The position numbers and the translations under genes were made by a program. The notes below the pieces were generated by a model. The model was given only the letters and a program-made list of their open reading frames with translations. It had not been told where the DNA came from and made no database searches. This document shows, piece after piece, positions 1 to 9,398 of a stretch of 64,000 nucleotides of DNA. Numbering within the stretch: position 1 is the stretch's first letter; every line of letters begins with the position of its first letter. Where the stretch lies: positions 1-64,000 of the forward strand of contig JAALLF010000011.1 in the NCBI GenBank assembly GCA_011087645.1. Reading direction: 5' to 3'. The stretch is from Alphaproteobacteria bacterium (GTDB taxonomy: Bacteria; Pseudomonadota; Alphaproteobacteria; UBA6615).

Positions 1-180
1 CCCCAGCAGAACGATTTAACGCTTGTGTTGCATCGATCGGTTGAGGTGACCGGTGAATACCGGACGTTTTAGATGAATTGATAGCCCCGCAACGAGGCAG
101 AACTTACACAAAAACTTACACAAAATTTCGGTGCCACTAAATAAATTCAAATATATCAACTACTTGTATATGTACGAAAA
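1..180. other. Left-edge AT-rich region, no assignable gene
   Basis: Two frames entering from the left edge close early: one with TAG at 70-72, another with TGA at 40-42. They may be the tail of a gene outside the window, but too little is present to name it. From about 100 to 180 the sequence is clearly AT-richer than the rest of the window. It holds a 12-bp tandem repeat and leads directly into a partial tRNA, the usual look of an integration junction. Confidence 0.4.
101..124. repeat. 12-bp direct repeat, two tandem copies
   Basis: The unit AACTTACACAAA occurs at 101-112 and again at 113-124 without a spacer. It lies about 57 bp before the tRNA-Leu fragment. Short direct repeats beside a tRNA 3' end are typical of recombinase arm-type sites, but no integrase gene is present in the window, so that role is inference. 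Confidence 0.7.
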
Positions 181-240
181 GGACTTAAAATCTCTCGGGC
201 TTCGGCCCTTGCCGGAATCTGAGTCCGGCCGCCCGCACCA
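181..240 (+). pseudogene. 3' part of a tRNA-Leu(UAA), probable attachment-site remnant
   Basis: The segment has an anticodon loop CTTAAAA (184-190) with anticodon TAA at 186-188, a GC-rich variable arm, a T-stem GCCGG/CCGGC and a 3' end GCCCGCACCA, as in tRNA-Leu(UAA). The 5' acceptor strand and D arm are missing: the bases upstream of about 179 are AT-rich and do not pair with the 3' end. The T-loop is enlarged and lacks TTCGA, so it cannot be a working tRNA. The likely origin is integration of an element into a tRNA-Leu gene, leaving the 3' half here. Confidence 0.65.
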
Positions 241-322
241 CCACCGCGGCACGCAATATTCGGCGCGATTTGGTGTCTTTCGCCCGCAAATGGCGTGATC
301 GCACCTTGAACAAAGGCGGTGC

Positions 323-1150
323 GTGGCAGAGATTACGCCCATCATGGTGACCGTCGACGGCCATAATATCGATTACCAGGAAACCGGCGACGGGCCGGCG
401 GTGCTGTTCGTGCCGGGCTCGTTCAGCACGCCGGCGGCGTGGAGCGGCATGCAAAAACGCCTGCCACAGGACTACCGATTCATCGCCACTAGCATCTGCG
501 GCTATGGCGGCACCGACGAGACCCGCAGTCTGGGCGATTTGGACATGGCGCACGAGGTGCGCGTTGTGGAAGCCGTGGTCCGACACGTCGGTGCGCCGGT
601 GCATCTGGTCGGCCATTCCTTCGGCGGCACTGTCGCCTTGGCGGCGGCGCTGGCGGGCAATATCGAGCTGTTGAGCATCGCCACGTTTGAAGCCAACCCG
701 GTGGCGCTGATCCGCGAACGCGGCCGCGCGGATATTTTCCGGGCGACCCAGGAGATGAGCCGCGCCTTCGAGGCCGCCTATGACGGCGGCGAGCGCGACG
801 CCGCCGGACGCATCATCGATTTCTGGGGCGGGGCGGGGTCGTTCGCCGCCATGCCTGACGCGGTGCAAGATTATTGCCGGGCGACCACCTTTGCCAATGT
901 GCTCGACTGGCGCACCGCCTTCGCTTTTGAGGCGACCCTGGCCGATTACGCCGGGTTGAACATACCGGTGTTGTTGGTGCGCGGCGGCTTGGCGAATGAA
1001 GCCATGGTGGAAATCACCGACGGGTTGGCGGCCAGTTTGCCCGATGTGCATATGTCAGTGGTCGACGGCGCCAGCCATTTCCTGATCACCAGCCACGCCG
1101 AACAATGCGCGGTACTCTTGTCCGATTTTCTCGCCCGGGGCTCCGGCTAA
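323..1150 (+). CDS. alpha/beta hydrolase
   Basis: A 275-residue soluble alpha/beta-hydrolase fold protein. The nucleophile elbow GHSFGG places the catalytic Ser at about residue 99, and a late SHF segment near residue 250 supplies the His. The oxyanion region is the VPGSFS segment near residue 30. The substrate cannot be read from sequence; relatives are esterases and C-C hydrolases. The GTG at 323 has AAAGG eight bases upstream; an in-frame ATG at 344 is an alternative. It is monocistronic: the next gene on this strand starts 139 bp downstream with its own leader. Confidence 0.85.
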   Translation: MAEITPIMVTVDGHNIDYQETGDGPAVLFVPGSFSTPAAWSGMQKRLPQDYRFIATSICGYGGTDETRSLGDLDMAHEVRVVEAVVRHVGAPVHLVGHSFGGTVALAAALAGNIELLSIATFEANPVALIRERGRADIFRATQEMSRAFEAAYDGGERDAAGRIIDFWGGAGSFAAMPDAVQDYCRATTFANVLDWRTAFAFEATLADYAGLNIPVLLVRGGLANEAMVEITDGLAASLPDVHMSVVDGASHFLITSHAEQCAVLLSDFLARGSG

Positions 1151-1220
1151 ACCACGGGCCTAGATACCCCCACAAACGGCCATTCGATTTGATTTTGTTC
1201 GAATTCGGTCCCGCGGTAAT

Positions 1221-1248
1221 TTGACCGGGGCGACGAAGTCAATAATAC
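1221..1248 (+). promoter_or_regulatory. Possible sigma-70-type promoter before the triple-SBP kinase
   Basis: TTGACC (1221-1226) and TAATAC (1243-1248) are separated by 16 bp, about 40 bp upstream of the kinase start. The -35 matches well and the -10 only partly, so this is a weak call. Confidence 0.25.
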
Positions 1249-1289
1249 TACAATAGATAGGCGCGAACCGAAGTAATAAGACGAAGGAA

Positions 1290-4200
1290 ATGCTAGGCTT
1301 AAAGCCGTTTTCCGTTGGTTTGATACTGGCGGTATTATCTACCGTGTTATCCGCTCCGTTGACCGTTGCACAAACGTCGGGACCGGCGGAAACCGATGCA
1401 AAGGGCACTGCTTCCCGTCCCGATATTGGCAGCGAGTCAGAACGAAACGCCCCCGAATTTCTACCTTTAACGCCGGATGAGAAAGCCTGGATTGCCGCGC
1501 ACCCGCGAATCCGGGTCGGGGTCGATGGCGATTACGCGCCCTACAGTTTTCTCGATTCAGCGAGAAACTTTATCGGTGTCGCGCCTGATTTCCTCCACCG
1601 TATTGGCGAGGTCACTGGCCTGACGTTCGAACTGGTTCCCGAGCTCACCTGGCCGGAGATCATCGACGGTAGCCGTAAGCGCACACTCGATGTTATCGCC
1701 ACGGCGGTCCGCACGCCCGAGCGCACCGAATTTCTCGACTTCACGCAGATTTATTTGCCCACACCTCTGGCGGTCATGGTGCGCAGTGACGAAGAACGGG
1801 TCAGCACCGCCAATGACCTTAATGGGCTCACGGTGGCGCTTGTCGAGGGGTACTCCGCATCATCGCGGGTGCTGAGCGAGCATCCCGGGATTACGCCGCA
1901 TTTCGTCACGACGCCCCTTGAGGGTTTGCAAGCGGTCGCCATCGGCCGGGCCGATGCCTATGTCGGGGTTCTGGGCATCAACGCCTATCTCGCGCGCGAA
2001 CACGGTCTGACGAACCTTAGAGCCGCCGCTCGTATTGACCTACTGTCGAACGGCCAACGCTTTGCGGTGCGCAAAGACTGGCCGGAATTGGCGACCATCC
2101 TTGACAAAGCGCTGGCCCGAATGGCGCTGCGGGAAAAGAATGAAATCTTCTCACGTTGGGTCCCCATCGTGTCTGAGGCCCCAGCGCCGGCCAAACAGGC
2201 GCCGAGCTTCGACTTAACGGCCGCCGAGGCTACCTGGTTGGCCGAGCATCGCGACATTAGCATCGGCATCAACAATGCCTGGCCACCGATGGACTTTGTC
2301 GACAGCACCGGAACGCCAAGGGGGATCGGCGTCGAATTTGTGGAATTGTTGAATACGCGTCTGAACGGCGCCTTGCGCGTCGTTCCCGCACCCTGGCTCA
2401 CCGGATTCAGGCAGGTTCAGGAACAGCGTCTCGACGCGCTGATGGATATCACGCCGCTGCCGGCCCGCGATCCGTATTTTAATTTCACGACCCCCTACGT
2501 GAATGTGCCCCATGTCATCTTCGCCATGAGGGACGCGGAGTATGTTAGCGAATTGGATGAATTGGCTGGCCAGACCGTTGGTGTCGAGACCGGTTTTTTC
2601 ATTCTCAATGTACTGAGAACGAAATATCCGGATATCCAGGTGCGTGAGTACGGCACTACCAGCGATGCTCTGGGTGCGGTGTCGAAAGGTGAGGTTACGG
2701 CCTATATTGGAAACCGCGCGGTGGCCAATCACATCATTCGAAATGAGCTCATCGATAATGTTATCGAGCATGGCAAGATCGAGGAGACCGCCTCGATCAA
2801 TGCTATCGGCGTGCGCAAAGACTGGCCGATCTTGCGCGATATTCTCCAGAAAGCTTTGGACAGCATAAGCTTGGCCGAACGGCGCGCCTTACTTGCCAAT
2901 TGGGTGCCGCCGGATACCAGTCGAAGTGGGCGAAGCCTGCGATTGACCAAGACGGAGCGCGAATGGCTGGACGCGCATCCGGTAATCAAGGTGGCGGGCA
3001 GCCGGTCCTGGCCGCCGGTCGAGTTTTTCGACGATGAGGGGCGCTATCAGGGCCTGGTTTCCGAGTATCTCGAAATCCTATCTGCCATGCTCGATGTTCG
3101 TTTCGACGTCGGTCAGCCTATCGACAGGTCCGCGACTGTTAGCAGCATGAAGTCGGGCGAATTCGATATGTTTCCCGCCGCCGCGTCGAGCGAGCAGCGG
3201 GTAGAATTCGCCATATTCACGAAGCCCTATCTGTCGCTGCCGGCGGTGATCTTTACGCGTGACGATGTTGCCTATGTCGATGGTATCGAGGGGTTGGCGA
3301 ACAGGAAGGTGGCGGTCGTGCGGGGGCACGCGCTCACCGAGTTTCTCAGTGACGGTCCGTGGAACTTCGAAAATGTAGAGGTCGCCGATGTTCCGGCAGC
3401 GCTCGATAAACTACAGAGCGGTGAGGTCTATGCCTATGTCGGCAGCATCCTGGTCACCAGCCACTTCATACGTCGCCAAGGCCATAGGAACATCGTCGTG
3501 GCGGGGCAGGCGCCCCAGCGGATCGAAGTTGCCATGGCCTCGCAGCGGTCGGTGCCGATATTTGCCTCGATATTGGGCAAAGCGCTTGCGGCGATCCCCG
3601 CGGAACAGCGTGCGGCGATCGAGGGTAAGTGGATCGGTGTTCCGGTCAGCGCGCCGCGCGATTTTACATTGATCTGGCAGTCGGCGATCGGCGGTAGCCT
3701 GATCCTTCTACTGTTTTTGGGATGGAATGCGTTTTTGCAACGCAAGACAGCCGCCCAAAGCGGTGAATTGCGCCGCCAAAATGCGGCCCTACAAGGAGAG
3801 ATCACCGAGCGGATCGAAGCCGAACGCCGCGCGGAGGCCGCCCTTGCGGAATCGCGGAAGTCTGAACAGCAGTTGCAGCAAGCCCAGAAGATGGAGGCGG
3901 TGGGCCAGCTAACCGGCGGCATCGCTCATGATTTCAACAACATCCTTACCGTCATACTGAGCAATTTGGATCTCATGCGCGATTACATCGAAGAGAATCC
4001 AACGGTTCGAAAATTAGTGGATACGGCGGCCCAAGCCGGCGGCCGCGGCGCTGATTTAACGCAACGTCTGCTCGCTTATTCGCGCACACAGTCCCTGAAA
4101 CCAGAAGCGACGGACGTGAATGTGCTGGTTACGCAAGTGATCGATCTGATCGGGCGGCCCCTCGGCGAGAAAATAGAAATTGAAGCTGTTCTGGCGGACA

Positions 4201-5015
4201 CGTTATGGCCTGCCATGGTCGATCCGGTGCAGCTGGAGAACGCGATTGTTAATCTGGCGATCAATGCACGTGATGCTCTGCCGCAAGGCGGGACGCTCAC
4301 CATTGAGACCGCGAATAAGCATTTTGACGGGTCCAGTAGTGTTCCGCATTCAGGTGTGACGCTAGGCCAATATGTCGTGGTCACCGTGAGCGACACCGGT
4401 ACCGGAATGGCGCCGGAAGTCCAGGCGCGCGCCTTTGAGCCTTTCTTTACAACCAAGGACATCGGCAAAGGCAGTGGCCTGGGTCTAAGTATGGTCTACG
4501 GCTTTACCAAGCAGTCCGCCGGTCATCTTGACGTCCAAAGCGCGTTGGGCGCTGGCACGACGATCAAGCTATATCTGCCTAAAGCGGCCGAGCATATCGC
4601 GACGGCACCGACGGTGTCGAAACCGCACCCCGGTGCTCAGCCGACGGGTGACGAAACGATCCTTGTGGTCGAAGACGATCCCGATGTCAGAGAGTCCGTT
4701 CTGGCGGCGCTGGAGTTCCTCGGATACTCGACCATAGAGGCCCAGGACGGCCGGGCTGCCCTCTCCCGATGCGCCGAAGTTTCGCATTTGGATTTACTGC
4801 TAACGGATGTGGTGTTACCCGGCGGATTGAATGGTCAGCAGATCGCCGAAGAAGTTCGGCGGCAATTTCCGCAGATCAAAACGCTTTTCACATCGGGCTA
4901 TATGGAAGATGAAATCTTCGAGAATATTGCGGCCGACGCGGATGTGGAACTCTTGCAGAAGCCCTACAGGCGCGAAACTCTGGCAACCACGGTTCGGCGC
5001 CTCCTCGACACATAG
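1290..5015 (+). CDS. hybrid sensor histidine kinase with three tandem periplasmic solute-binding domains
   Basis: This 1241-residue BvgS/EvgS-like sensor has a signal segment (about 5-27) and three SBP_bac_3-type domains at about 63-291, 308-541 and 552-784. Each opens with a similar 'L(T)..E..WL..H' line and closes with '..W(V/I)'. One membrane helix follows (about 794-815), then a coiled coil (820-868), a HisKA box with His880 in GGIAHDFNN, an ATPase domain and a receiver with phospho-acceptor Asp near 1173. It should sense a small periplasmic ligand, perhaps an amino acid, and phosphorylate its own receiver. There is no HTH output domain and no adjacent regulator gene. Three sensor domains are unusual; one or two are the rule. 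The ATG is preceded by GAAGGA. Confidence 0.92.
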   Translation: MLGLKPFSVGLILAVLSTVLSAPLTVAQTSGPAETDAKGTASRPDIGSESERNAPEFLPLTPDEKAWIAAHPRIRVGVDGDYAPYSFLDSARNFIGVAPDFLHRIGEVTGLTFELVPELTWPEIIDGSRKRTLDVIATAVRTPERTEFLDFTQIYLPTPLAVMVRSDEERVSTANDLNGLTVALVEGYSASSRVLSEHPGITPHFVTTPLEGLQAVAIGRADAYVGVLGINAYLAREHGLTNLRAAARIDLLSNGQRFAVRKDWPELATILDKALARMALREKNEIFSRWVPIVSEAPAPAKQAPSFDLTAAEATWLAEHRDISIGINNAWPPMDFVDSTGTPRGIGVEFVELLNTRLNGALRVVPAPWLTGFRQVQEQRLDALMDITPLPARDPYFNFTTPYVNVPHVIFAMRDAEYVSELDELAGQTVGVETGFFILNVLRTKYPDIQVREYGTTSDALGAVSKGEVTAYIGNRAVANHIIRNELIDNVIEHGKIEETASINAIGVRKDWPILRDILQKALDSISLAERRALLANWVPPDTSRSGRSLRLTKTEREWLDAHPVIKVAGSRSWPPVEFFDDEGRYQGLVSEYLEILSAMLDVRFDVGQPIDRSATVSSMKSGEFDMFPAAASSEQRVEFAIFTKPYLSLPAVIFTRDDVAYVDGIEGLANRKVAVVRGHALTEFLSDGPWNFENVEVADVPAALDKLQSGEVYAYVGSILVTSHFIRRQGHRNIVVAGQAPQRIEVAMASQRSVPIFASILGKALAAIPAEQRAAIEGKWIGVPVSAPRDFTLIWQSAIGGSLILLLFLGWNAFLQRKTAAQSGELRRQNAALQGEITERIEAERRAEAALAESRKSEQQLQQAQKMEAVGQLTGGIAHDFNNILTVILSNLDLMRDYIEENPTVRKLVDTAAQAGGRGADLTQRLLAYSRTQSLKPEATDVNVLVTQVIDLIGRPLGEKIEIEAVLADTLWPAMVDPVQLENAIVNLAINARDALPQGGTLTIETANKHFDGSSSVPHSGVTLGQYVVVTVSDTGTGMAPEVQARAFEPFFTTKDIGKGSGLGLSMVYGFTKQSAGHLDVQSALGAGTTIKLYLPKAAEHIATAPTVSKPHPGAQPTGDETILVVEDDPDVRESVLAALEFLGYSTIEAQDGRAALSRCAEVSHLDLLLTDVVLPGGLNGQQIAEEVRRQFPQIKTLFTSGYMEDEIFENIAADADVELLQKPYRRETLATTVRRLLDT

Positions 5016-5191
5016 ACCGCTTGTGAAGCCAACCTGGGCGAAGTTAATCCCTAACTAAACGCGAACGTCGATGTACCGATGCTTTGCCGCGGCTGGGCGT
5101 AAGCGCGGTAGGCTGCCGGTGTGGGTGGTGAGTATTCTATCGGTGCCGTGTTCCATGGCGCATATCTTCGGCCACAAGTCGGACGAAAGAA

Positions 5192-5218
5192 AACGGCGCC
5201 GGATTAACCGGCGCCGTT
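5192..5218 (-). terminator. Rho-independent terminator of the OmpA-like gene
   Basis: A perfect 11-bp stem, AACGGCGCCGG/CCGGCGCCGTT, with a 5-base loop. On the minus strand it is followed by TTTTCTTTC, 43 bp after the stop of the OmpA-family gene. On the plus strand it could also stop readthrough from the kinase. Confidence 0.85.
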
Positions 5219-5260
5219 AATTCTTCGCGAATATGCGAACGGTGCGCTATGGCGCAGCCG

Positions 5261-6127
5261 TTACCGGCCGCCGACGTTCAACTCGACGCGGCGGTTTTTC
5301 GGTTCCGCGACGCTGTCAGCGGTGCGGACGTCGGGGAACTGTTCGCCGAAGCCCTGCACTTTCATGAGATCGTTGGCAATGCCGCGGATCCGCATCGCGG
5401 CGGCGACCACACGGGCGCGTCTTTCAGACAACGCTTGGTTAGAACTAGCGCTGCCTTCGGTGTCGGTGTAGCCGGAGACCACGACGCGCGGTGATTTAAA
5501 TTCGCTGACATGGGCGGCGGCTTCATCGACTGCCTTGTTGGCGTCGGCGTTGAGCTTGGTGCCGCCAGTCGGGAACAAAATCTTAAACAGCTTGCCCTTG
5601 ACGCGCTTGGGTTTTGGCTTCGCCGGCGCGGGCGCCGCGGCAACTTCATCGGTGATGGCGTTGCGAAGGGCCGGGATCAGACCGTCCAGCTGGTCGCGGC
5701 AGGCCGCGATTTCATCCTGCTGAATGTTTTCCTCGAGTTCCTGGATCCAGCATTCGTAAGCGAGCTGCGCCGACGCTGACAATTGGGGCGCTTTGGCACG
5801 GGCGCCGCCGTCGAATACTTCAGCAAGTTCGTTTCGCAGTCCTAAGACGTAAATCTGTTCCGACTGGGGAAGATTACGGTCGGTTACTTCGGGCAGCGGC
5901 ACTGCGTCGCCATTGGCGCTGGAGATCGCGCGCGCCGCGAAATAGTCAGCGTCTTTGTAATCGTTCTCTTTCTGCTCGGCGCGCGCCAGGCGCAAATAAC
6001 CGCCCGACAAAGCATTGTTGAAATCGCTGCCCTGCGCATTCACTTTTTCAGCCTTGCTTAGTTCGCCGCCAACACAGCCGGCCAGCGCAACCATAGCCCC
6101 AGCGGCCAGGATAATTTTCATGTCCAT
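5261..6127 (-). CDS. OmpA-family outer-membrane lipoprotein
   Basis: A 288-residue envelope protein. The N-terminus has a lipoprotein signal with lipobox LAGC (Cys18). The middle third (20-170) is helical. The C-terminal third (about 180-288) is an OmpA/Pal-type peptidoglycan-binding domain with GYTDTEGS, the NQALSERRA helix and the closing NRRVEL motif, which hold the Asp and Arg residues that bind diaminopimelate. It should tether the outer membrane to the wall. It is monocistronic with a strong SD (GGAAGGGG) before the ATG and a clear terminator downstream. No Tol or flagellar motor gene is adjacent, so a specific Pal or MotY role is not supported. Confidence 0.88.
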   Translation of the reverse strand: MDMKIILAAGAMVALAGCVGGELSKAEKVNAQGSDFNNALSGGYLRLARAEQKENDYKDADYFAARAISSANGDAVPLPEVTDRNLPQSEQIYVLGLRNELAEVFDGGARAKAPQLSASAQLAYECWIQELEENIQQDEIAACRDQLDGLIPALRNAITDEVAAAPAPAKPKPKRVKGKLFKILFPTGGTKLNADANKAVDEAAAHVSEFKSPRVVVSGYTDTEGSASSNQALSERRARVVAAAMRIRGIANDLMKVQGFGEQFPDVRTADSVAEPKNRRVELNVGGR

Positions 6128-6295
6128 GAGTTCGTCCCCTTCCCGAGATTCTCAGTAATTACAAATTCACGTACGGTCAGTGGCGTTGTGTAGATGGATT
6201 ACCCCCCAACGAATGCCAGCCCGCTCGCACTAGGTATGACGTCCTATATTACCATTCCCGCCACGTAAGCCAACCCGCTTACGCGTGTGATTTTG

Positions 6296-6784
6296 TCACC
6301 CGGCCTCGGCCAAACATTTGGCGAATAGTGCCAGCGCGGCGTCGGTGAAAGCCTGCATGTTCGCGGCGCGATCGTTGGCGCCCGTCTCCAGCGTCTCCAC
6401 CGCGCTCACCGGGCCGGAGACGGCAATGCAGGTGTGCCCGGCATCGTCGCCATAGCGGTTGCCGGTGGGGCCAGCCGCCCCGGTTTCCGCCACCCCCCAC
6501 ACCGTTTCGAAGCGCTCGCGCATGGTGGTGGCGAGGAGCTCGGCATAGGGCTCGCTCGAGGAACGGATGCCGACCATCGCCGAATCGGGCACCCGCAACA
6601 GGATGCGCCGGGAATCGAGGGTGTAGAGCACGCCGCCGCCCAAGAAATACGCCGAGGCGCCGGGCACCGCGAGCAGCGAGGCTGAAATCAGGCCGCCGGC
6701 AGAGGTTTCAGCGACGGCAACGGTGTCGCCGCGTGCCTTTAATTGCTCGGCAATGCCGGCGGATAGTCGCGTAAGATCGTTCAT
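6296..6784 (-). CDS. CinA C-terminal-domain family protein (nicotinamide-nucleotide amidohydrolase-like)
   Basis: A 162-residue stand-alone CinA-C domain. The ETSAGGLISA segment near residues 29-38 matches the family's ESxTGG motif, and the glycine-rich ETGAAGPTG segment is intact. PncC enzymes deamidate NMN with a Ser-Lys pair. Here the position usually occupied by Lys (Y....K after the GG motif) is Arg, so NMN deamidase activity is uncertain. The start ATG overlaps the stop of the upstream EamA gene by four bases (ATGA), implying translational coupling. The frame continues open upstream, but that part is only the shadow of the transporter gene. Confidence 0.75.
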   Translation of the reverse strand: MNDLTRLSAGIAEQLKARGDTVAVAETSAGGLISASLLAVPGASAYFLGGGVLYTLDSRRILLRVPDSAMVGIRSSSEPYAELLATTMRERFETVWGVAETGAAGPTGNRYGDDAGHTCIAVSGPVSAVETLETGANDRAANMQAFTDAALALFAKCLAEAG

Positions 6785-7680
6785 GTAGGTTCTCCTCGGG
6801 TCGGCGCGCGGGTCTGTCCTTTCGCCCGCTGGATGACCAACACAGCGAGGATAACCAGCGCGGCGCCCAATATTTGCAGGCCACTCAGGGCCTGACTTAG
6901 CAAAACGAACCCGAACACCATACTCGAAACCGGCTCCAGGTTCATGGTCATCGAGGTGCGAATCGGTCCTAGCATCGACATGGCGATAAACAGCGTGATG
7001 ATCGCGAAGGCATAGAAAAATGGTTCGGTGGAAAACGCCCACCAGCCCCGCGTTGTTTCGGGCAGAGCAAATTGGCCGAGCGTGGCGGTGACGACGACGA
7101 ACACCAGAGTGGCCGCGCTCAACATATGAAGTGTGACCGGGCGTGAATCGCCGGCGCCAACTAGCCTGCTGTTGAGCAGCACGACAGTGGTGATACCCAG
7201 CGCGGCCAGGGCGGCCAAGCCGATTCCGCGCAAATCGAGCGATGGATCGCCCAAATCCAACGCCAACACCAGTCCCACAAAAGCCAGCCCGAGCGCGGTT
7301 CCCGCCAACCAGGTCGCCCGTTCCTGTCCGCGTATCCAAAGGTACAAAGTGGTGAGAATGGGGAAGGTGTAGAAAATCAACACCGCGAGCGCGATGGGTA
7401 TGTATTGGATCGCCGAGAGCAGCGCGACCGAATAGGCGGCCATAACGGTACCCACCCCGAAGGCGGCCCAGCGTCGCCGGGGCGCCAATCGTAGTGACCT
7501 TTGCGATAGCAACAGTAACGCTAGCACCAACAGGACGGCGACCGCCGAACGCAGCGCCAAATAGCTTAACACCGTGCTACCGCCATCGACCGCGATTGGG
7601 GACGCGGCGGTATTGGCGGCAAAGGCGATGGCGGCGGCGCCAGCCAGAACGATACCGGTCAACGGGCTTGTGCGTGACAT
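6781..7680 (-). CDS. EamA/DMT-superfamily membrane transporter
   Basis: A 299-residue integral membrane protein with about ten hydrophobic segments arranged as two EamA repeats, as in the drug/metabolite transporter superfamily. These proteins export amino acids, metabolites or drugs; the substrate cannot be predicted here. I chose the ATG at 7680 (MSRTSPLTG), which has AGGA just upstream and leads straight into the first helix, rather than the frame's longer start at 7791. It is the first gene of a two-gene operon with the CinA-family gene and is divergent from the amidase at 7809. Confidence 0.85.
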   Translation of the reverse strand: MSRTSPLTGIVLAGAAAIAFAANTAASPIAVDGGSTVLSYLALRSAVAVLLVLALLLLSQRSLRLAPRRRWAAFGVGTVMAAYSVALLSAIQYIPIALAVLIFYTFPILTTLYLWIRGQERATWLAGTALGLAFVGLVLALDLGDPSLDLRGIGLAALAALGITTVVLLNSRLVGAGDSRPVTLHMLSAATLVFVVVTATLGQFALPETTRGWWAFSTEPFFYAFAIITLFIAMSMLGPIRTSMTMNLEPVSSMVFGFVLLSQALSGLQILGAALVILAVLVIQRAKGQTRAPTRGEPT

Positions 7681-7808
7681 GGAATTCCTGGGATTTCTGG
7701 GCGTTCCTGGCCGCGCGAAATTAGGGGATAATGCGATCGCCGTGACAGTGACGAATTCGGCAACGGGGCGCAAGGCGCGCCCGGCAAGCAATGGCGGGGA
7801 GAAGACGA

Positions 7809-9239
7809 GTGAGTGTATTCGAAGAGTATGAAAACTATGACGCGGTCGGTCTGGCCGACTTGGTGCGGCGCAAGGAGATTGCGGCCGAAGAGGTGTTGGA
7901 GGCGGCGATCAGCCGGGCCGAAGCCCGTAACCCGGCGCTCAACGCCATTGTCATGGAACTCTATGATTTCGGCCGCCAGGCCATCGCCGATGGCTTGCCC
8001 GACGGGCCGCTCAAAGGCGCGCCCTATTTGATCAAAGATCTGGGCGCGGCGATCGCGGGTTTCCCCACCACCGGCGGCAGCCGCTTCATGGCCGATGTGG
8101 TGCCCGACGCTGACAGCGAAACGGTGATCCGCCTAAAGGCCGCTGGTCTGGCGATCTTCGGTAAGACCAACACCTGCGAATTCGGCATGTCGATCACCTG
8201 CGAACCGCAATTCTACGGACCGACCAAGAACCCCTGGGACCTAGAGCTAACCCCGGGCGGATCGAGCGGCGGCGCGGCGTCGGCGGTGGCCGCGCGCATC
8301 GTGCCGGCGGCGCATGCCAGCGACGGCTTCGGCTCGATCCGGGTGCCGGCCTCGTGCTGCGGGCTGGTCGGCATGAAACCGACGCGCGGGCGCAACAGCT
8401 TCGCCCCGGCTCTTGGCGAGCGCATCGGCGGCACCGTCGCCGAACATACGGTCTCGCGCACGGTGCGCGACCATGCCGCGATCCTCGATGCGACCGGCGC
8501 GCCGGCCGAGGGCGATCCCTATTTCGCGCCGCCGCCGGCGCGGCCTTTTCTTGAAGAGGTCAACACTGACCCTGGCCAGTTGCGCATCGCCTTTACCTAT
8601 GGCGGGGCGACCGGCGCGGTCACTGACGACGACCATCGCCGGGTTCTCGACCAGACCGTGGCGGTTCTGGACGGGCTCGGCCATCGGATCGAAGAAGCCG
8701 ATCCGCCGATATCGAACGAGGAGTCCCAGGAGATATTTCGAACCTTGATGGCGGCGAACGCGGCCCAGATCATCCGCTCGCACCCCACCAAGGGCCGCCT
8801 GCCGCAAGACGGCGAGGTCGAGCGCGTGGTCGCGGCGACGGCTGCGAAGGGCGAGACGGTGTTCGGCCATGACGTATTCATGACCCAGGCGCGCATGCAC
8901 GCGCAGGGCCGACGCATGGCGGCTTTCCATCGAGACTTCGATGTGCTGCTGACACCCGGCCTCGGCCATCTGCCGCCAAAGCTCGGCTGGATCGATATGA
9001 TGCTCGACGATGCCGATGAATATTGGGATCGGGTGGCGGCGTTCTCGCCCTTCACCGTGTGGTTCAATCAAACCGGACAACCGGCGATCAGCCTGCCGGT
9101 CGGCGCCACGGCAAGTGGCTTTCCCGTGTCAGTCCAGGCAGTCGGCCGCTACGCCGACGAAGCCACCTTGTTTCGCTTGTCGGGACAATTGGAGCAGGCC
9201 ATGCGGTGGATAGACCGCCAGCCAACGAACCTTGATTAG
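7809..9239 (+). CDS. amidase-signature family hydrolase
   Basis: A 476-residue amidase-signature enzyme hydrolysing an amide R-CO-NH2, with a Ser-cisSer-Lys triad: Lys near 76 in LIKD, GGSSGG near 150-155 and the nucleophile Ser near 176 in GFGSIR. The first part of the nucleophile motif reads SDGFGSIR rather than the usual GGSIR form. The GTG at 7809 is preceded by GGGGAGAAG at good spacing; an ATG 18 bp upstream lacks one. No gatB or gatC is adjacent, so a tRNA amidotransferase role is unlikely. The last 45 codons have a diverged copy at 11456-11599. Confidence 0.88.
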   Translation: MSVFEEYENYDAVGLADLVRRKEIAAEEVLEAAISRAEARNPALNAIVMELYDFGRQAIADGLPDGPLKGAPYLIKDLGAAIAGFPTTGGSRFMADVVPDADSETVIRLKAAGLAIFGKTNTCEFGMSITCEPQFYGPTKNPWDLELTPGGSSGGAASAVAARIVPAAHASDGFGSIRVPASCCGLVGMKPTRGRNSFAPALGERIGGTVAEHTVSRTVRDHAAILDATGAPAEGDPYFAPPPARPFLEEVNTDPGQLRIAFTYGGATGAVTDDDHRRVLDQTVAVLDGLGHRIEEADPPISNEESQEIFRTLMAANAAQIIRSHPTKGRLPQDGEVERVVAATAAKGETVFGHDVFMTQARMHAQGRRMAAFHRDFDVLLTPGLGHLPPKLGWIDMMLDDADEYWDRVAAFSPFTVWFNQTGQPAISLPVGATASGFPVSVQAVGRYADEATLFRLSGQLEQAMRWIDRQPTNLD

Positions 9240-9398
9240 TTAGAAAAAACAGAAGTTCAAAAATATTGTTTAATGTATTTCCCAAGCTATTTAGCGAGAC
9301 ATCTACCGCTGTAGACGCCGCCGGTGAGATGCTGGCGATAACCTGGCAGTTAATTCCGGGCCTGCAGATCGGAATGCGCAAGTCCCGATTATTGTCAA
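9240..9398. other. Gap between convergent amidase and heme-sensor kinase genes
   Basis: No coding sequence, clear terminator or promoter was recognised in these 159 bases. The first 40 bases are AT-rich. Confidence 0.4.
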
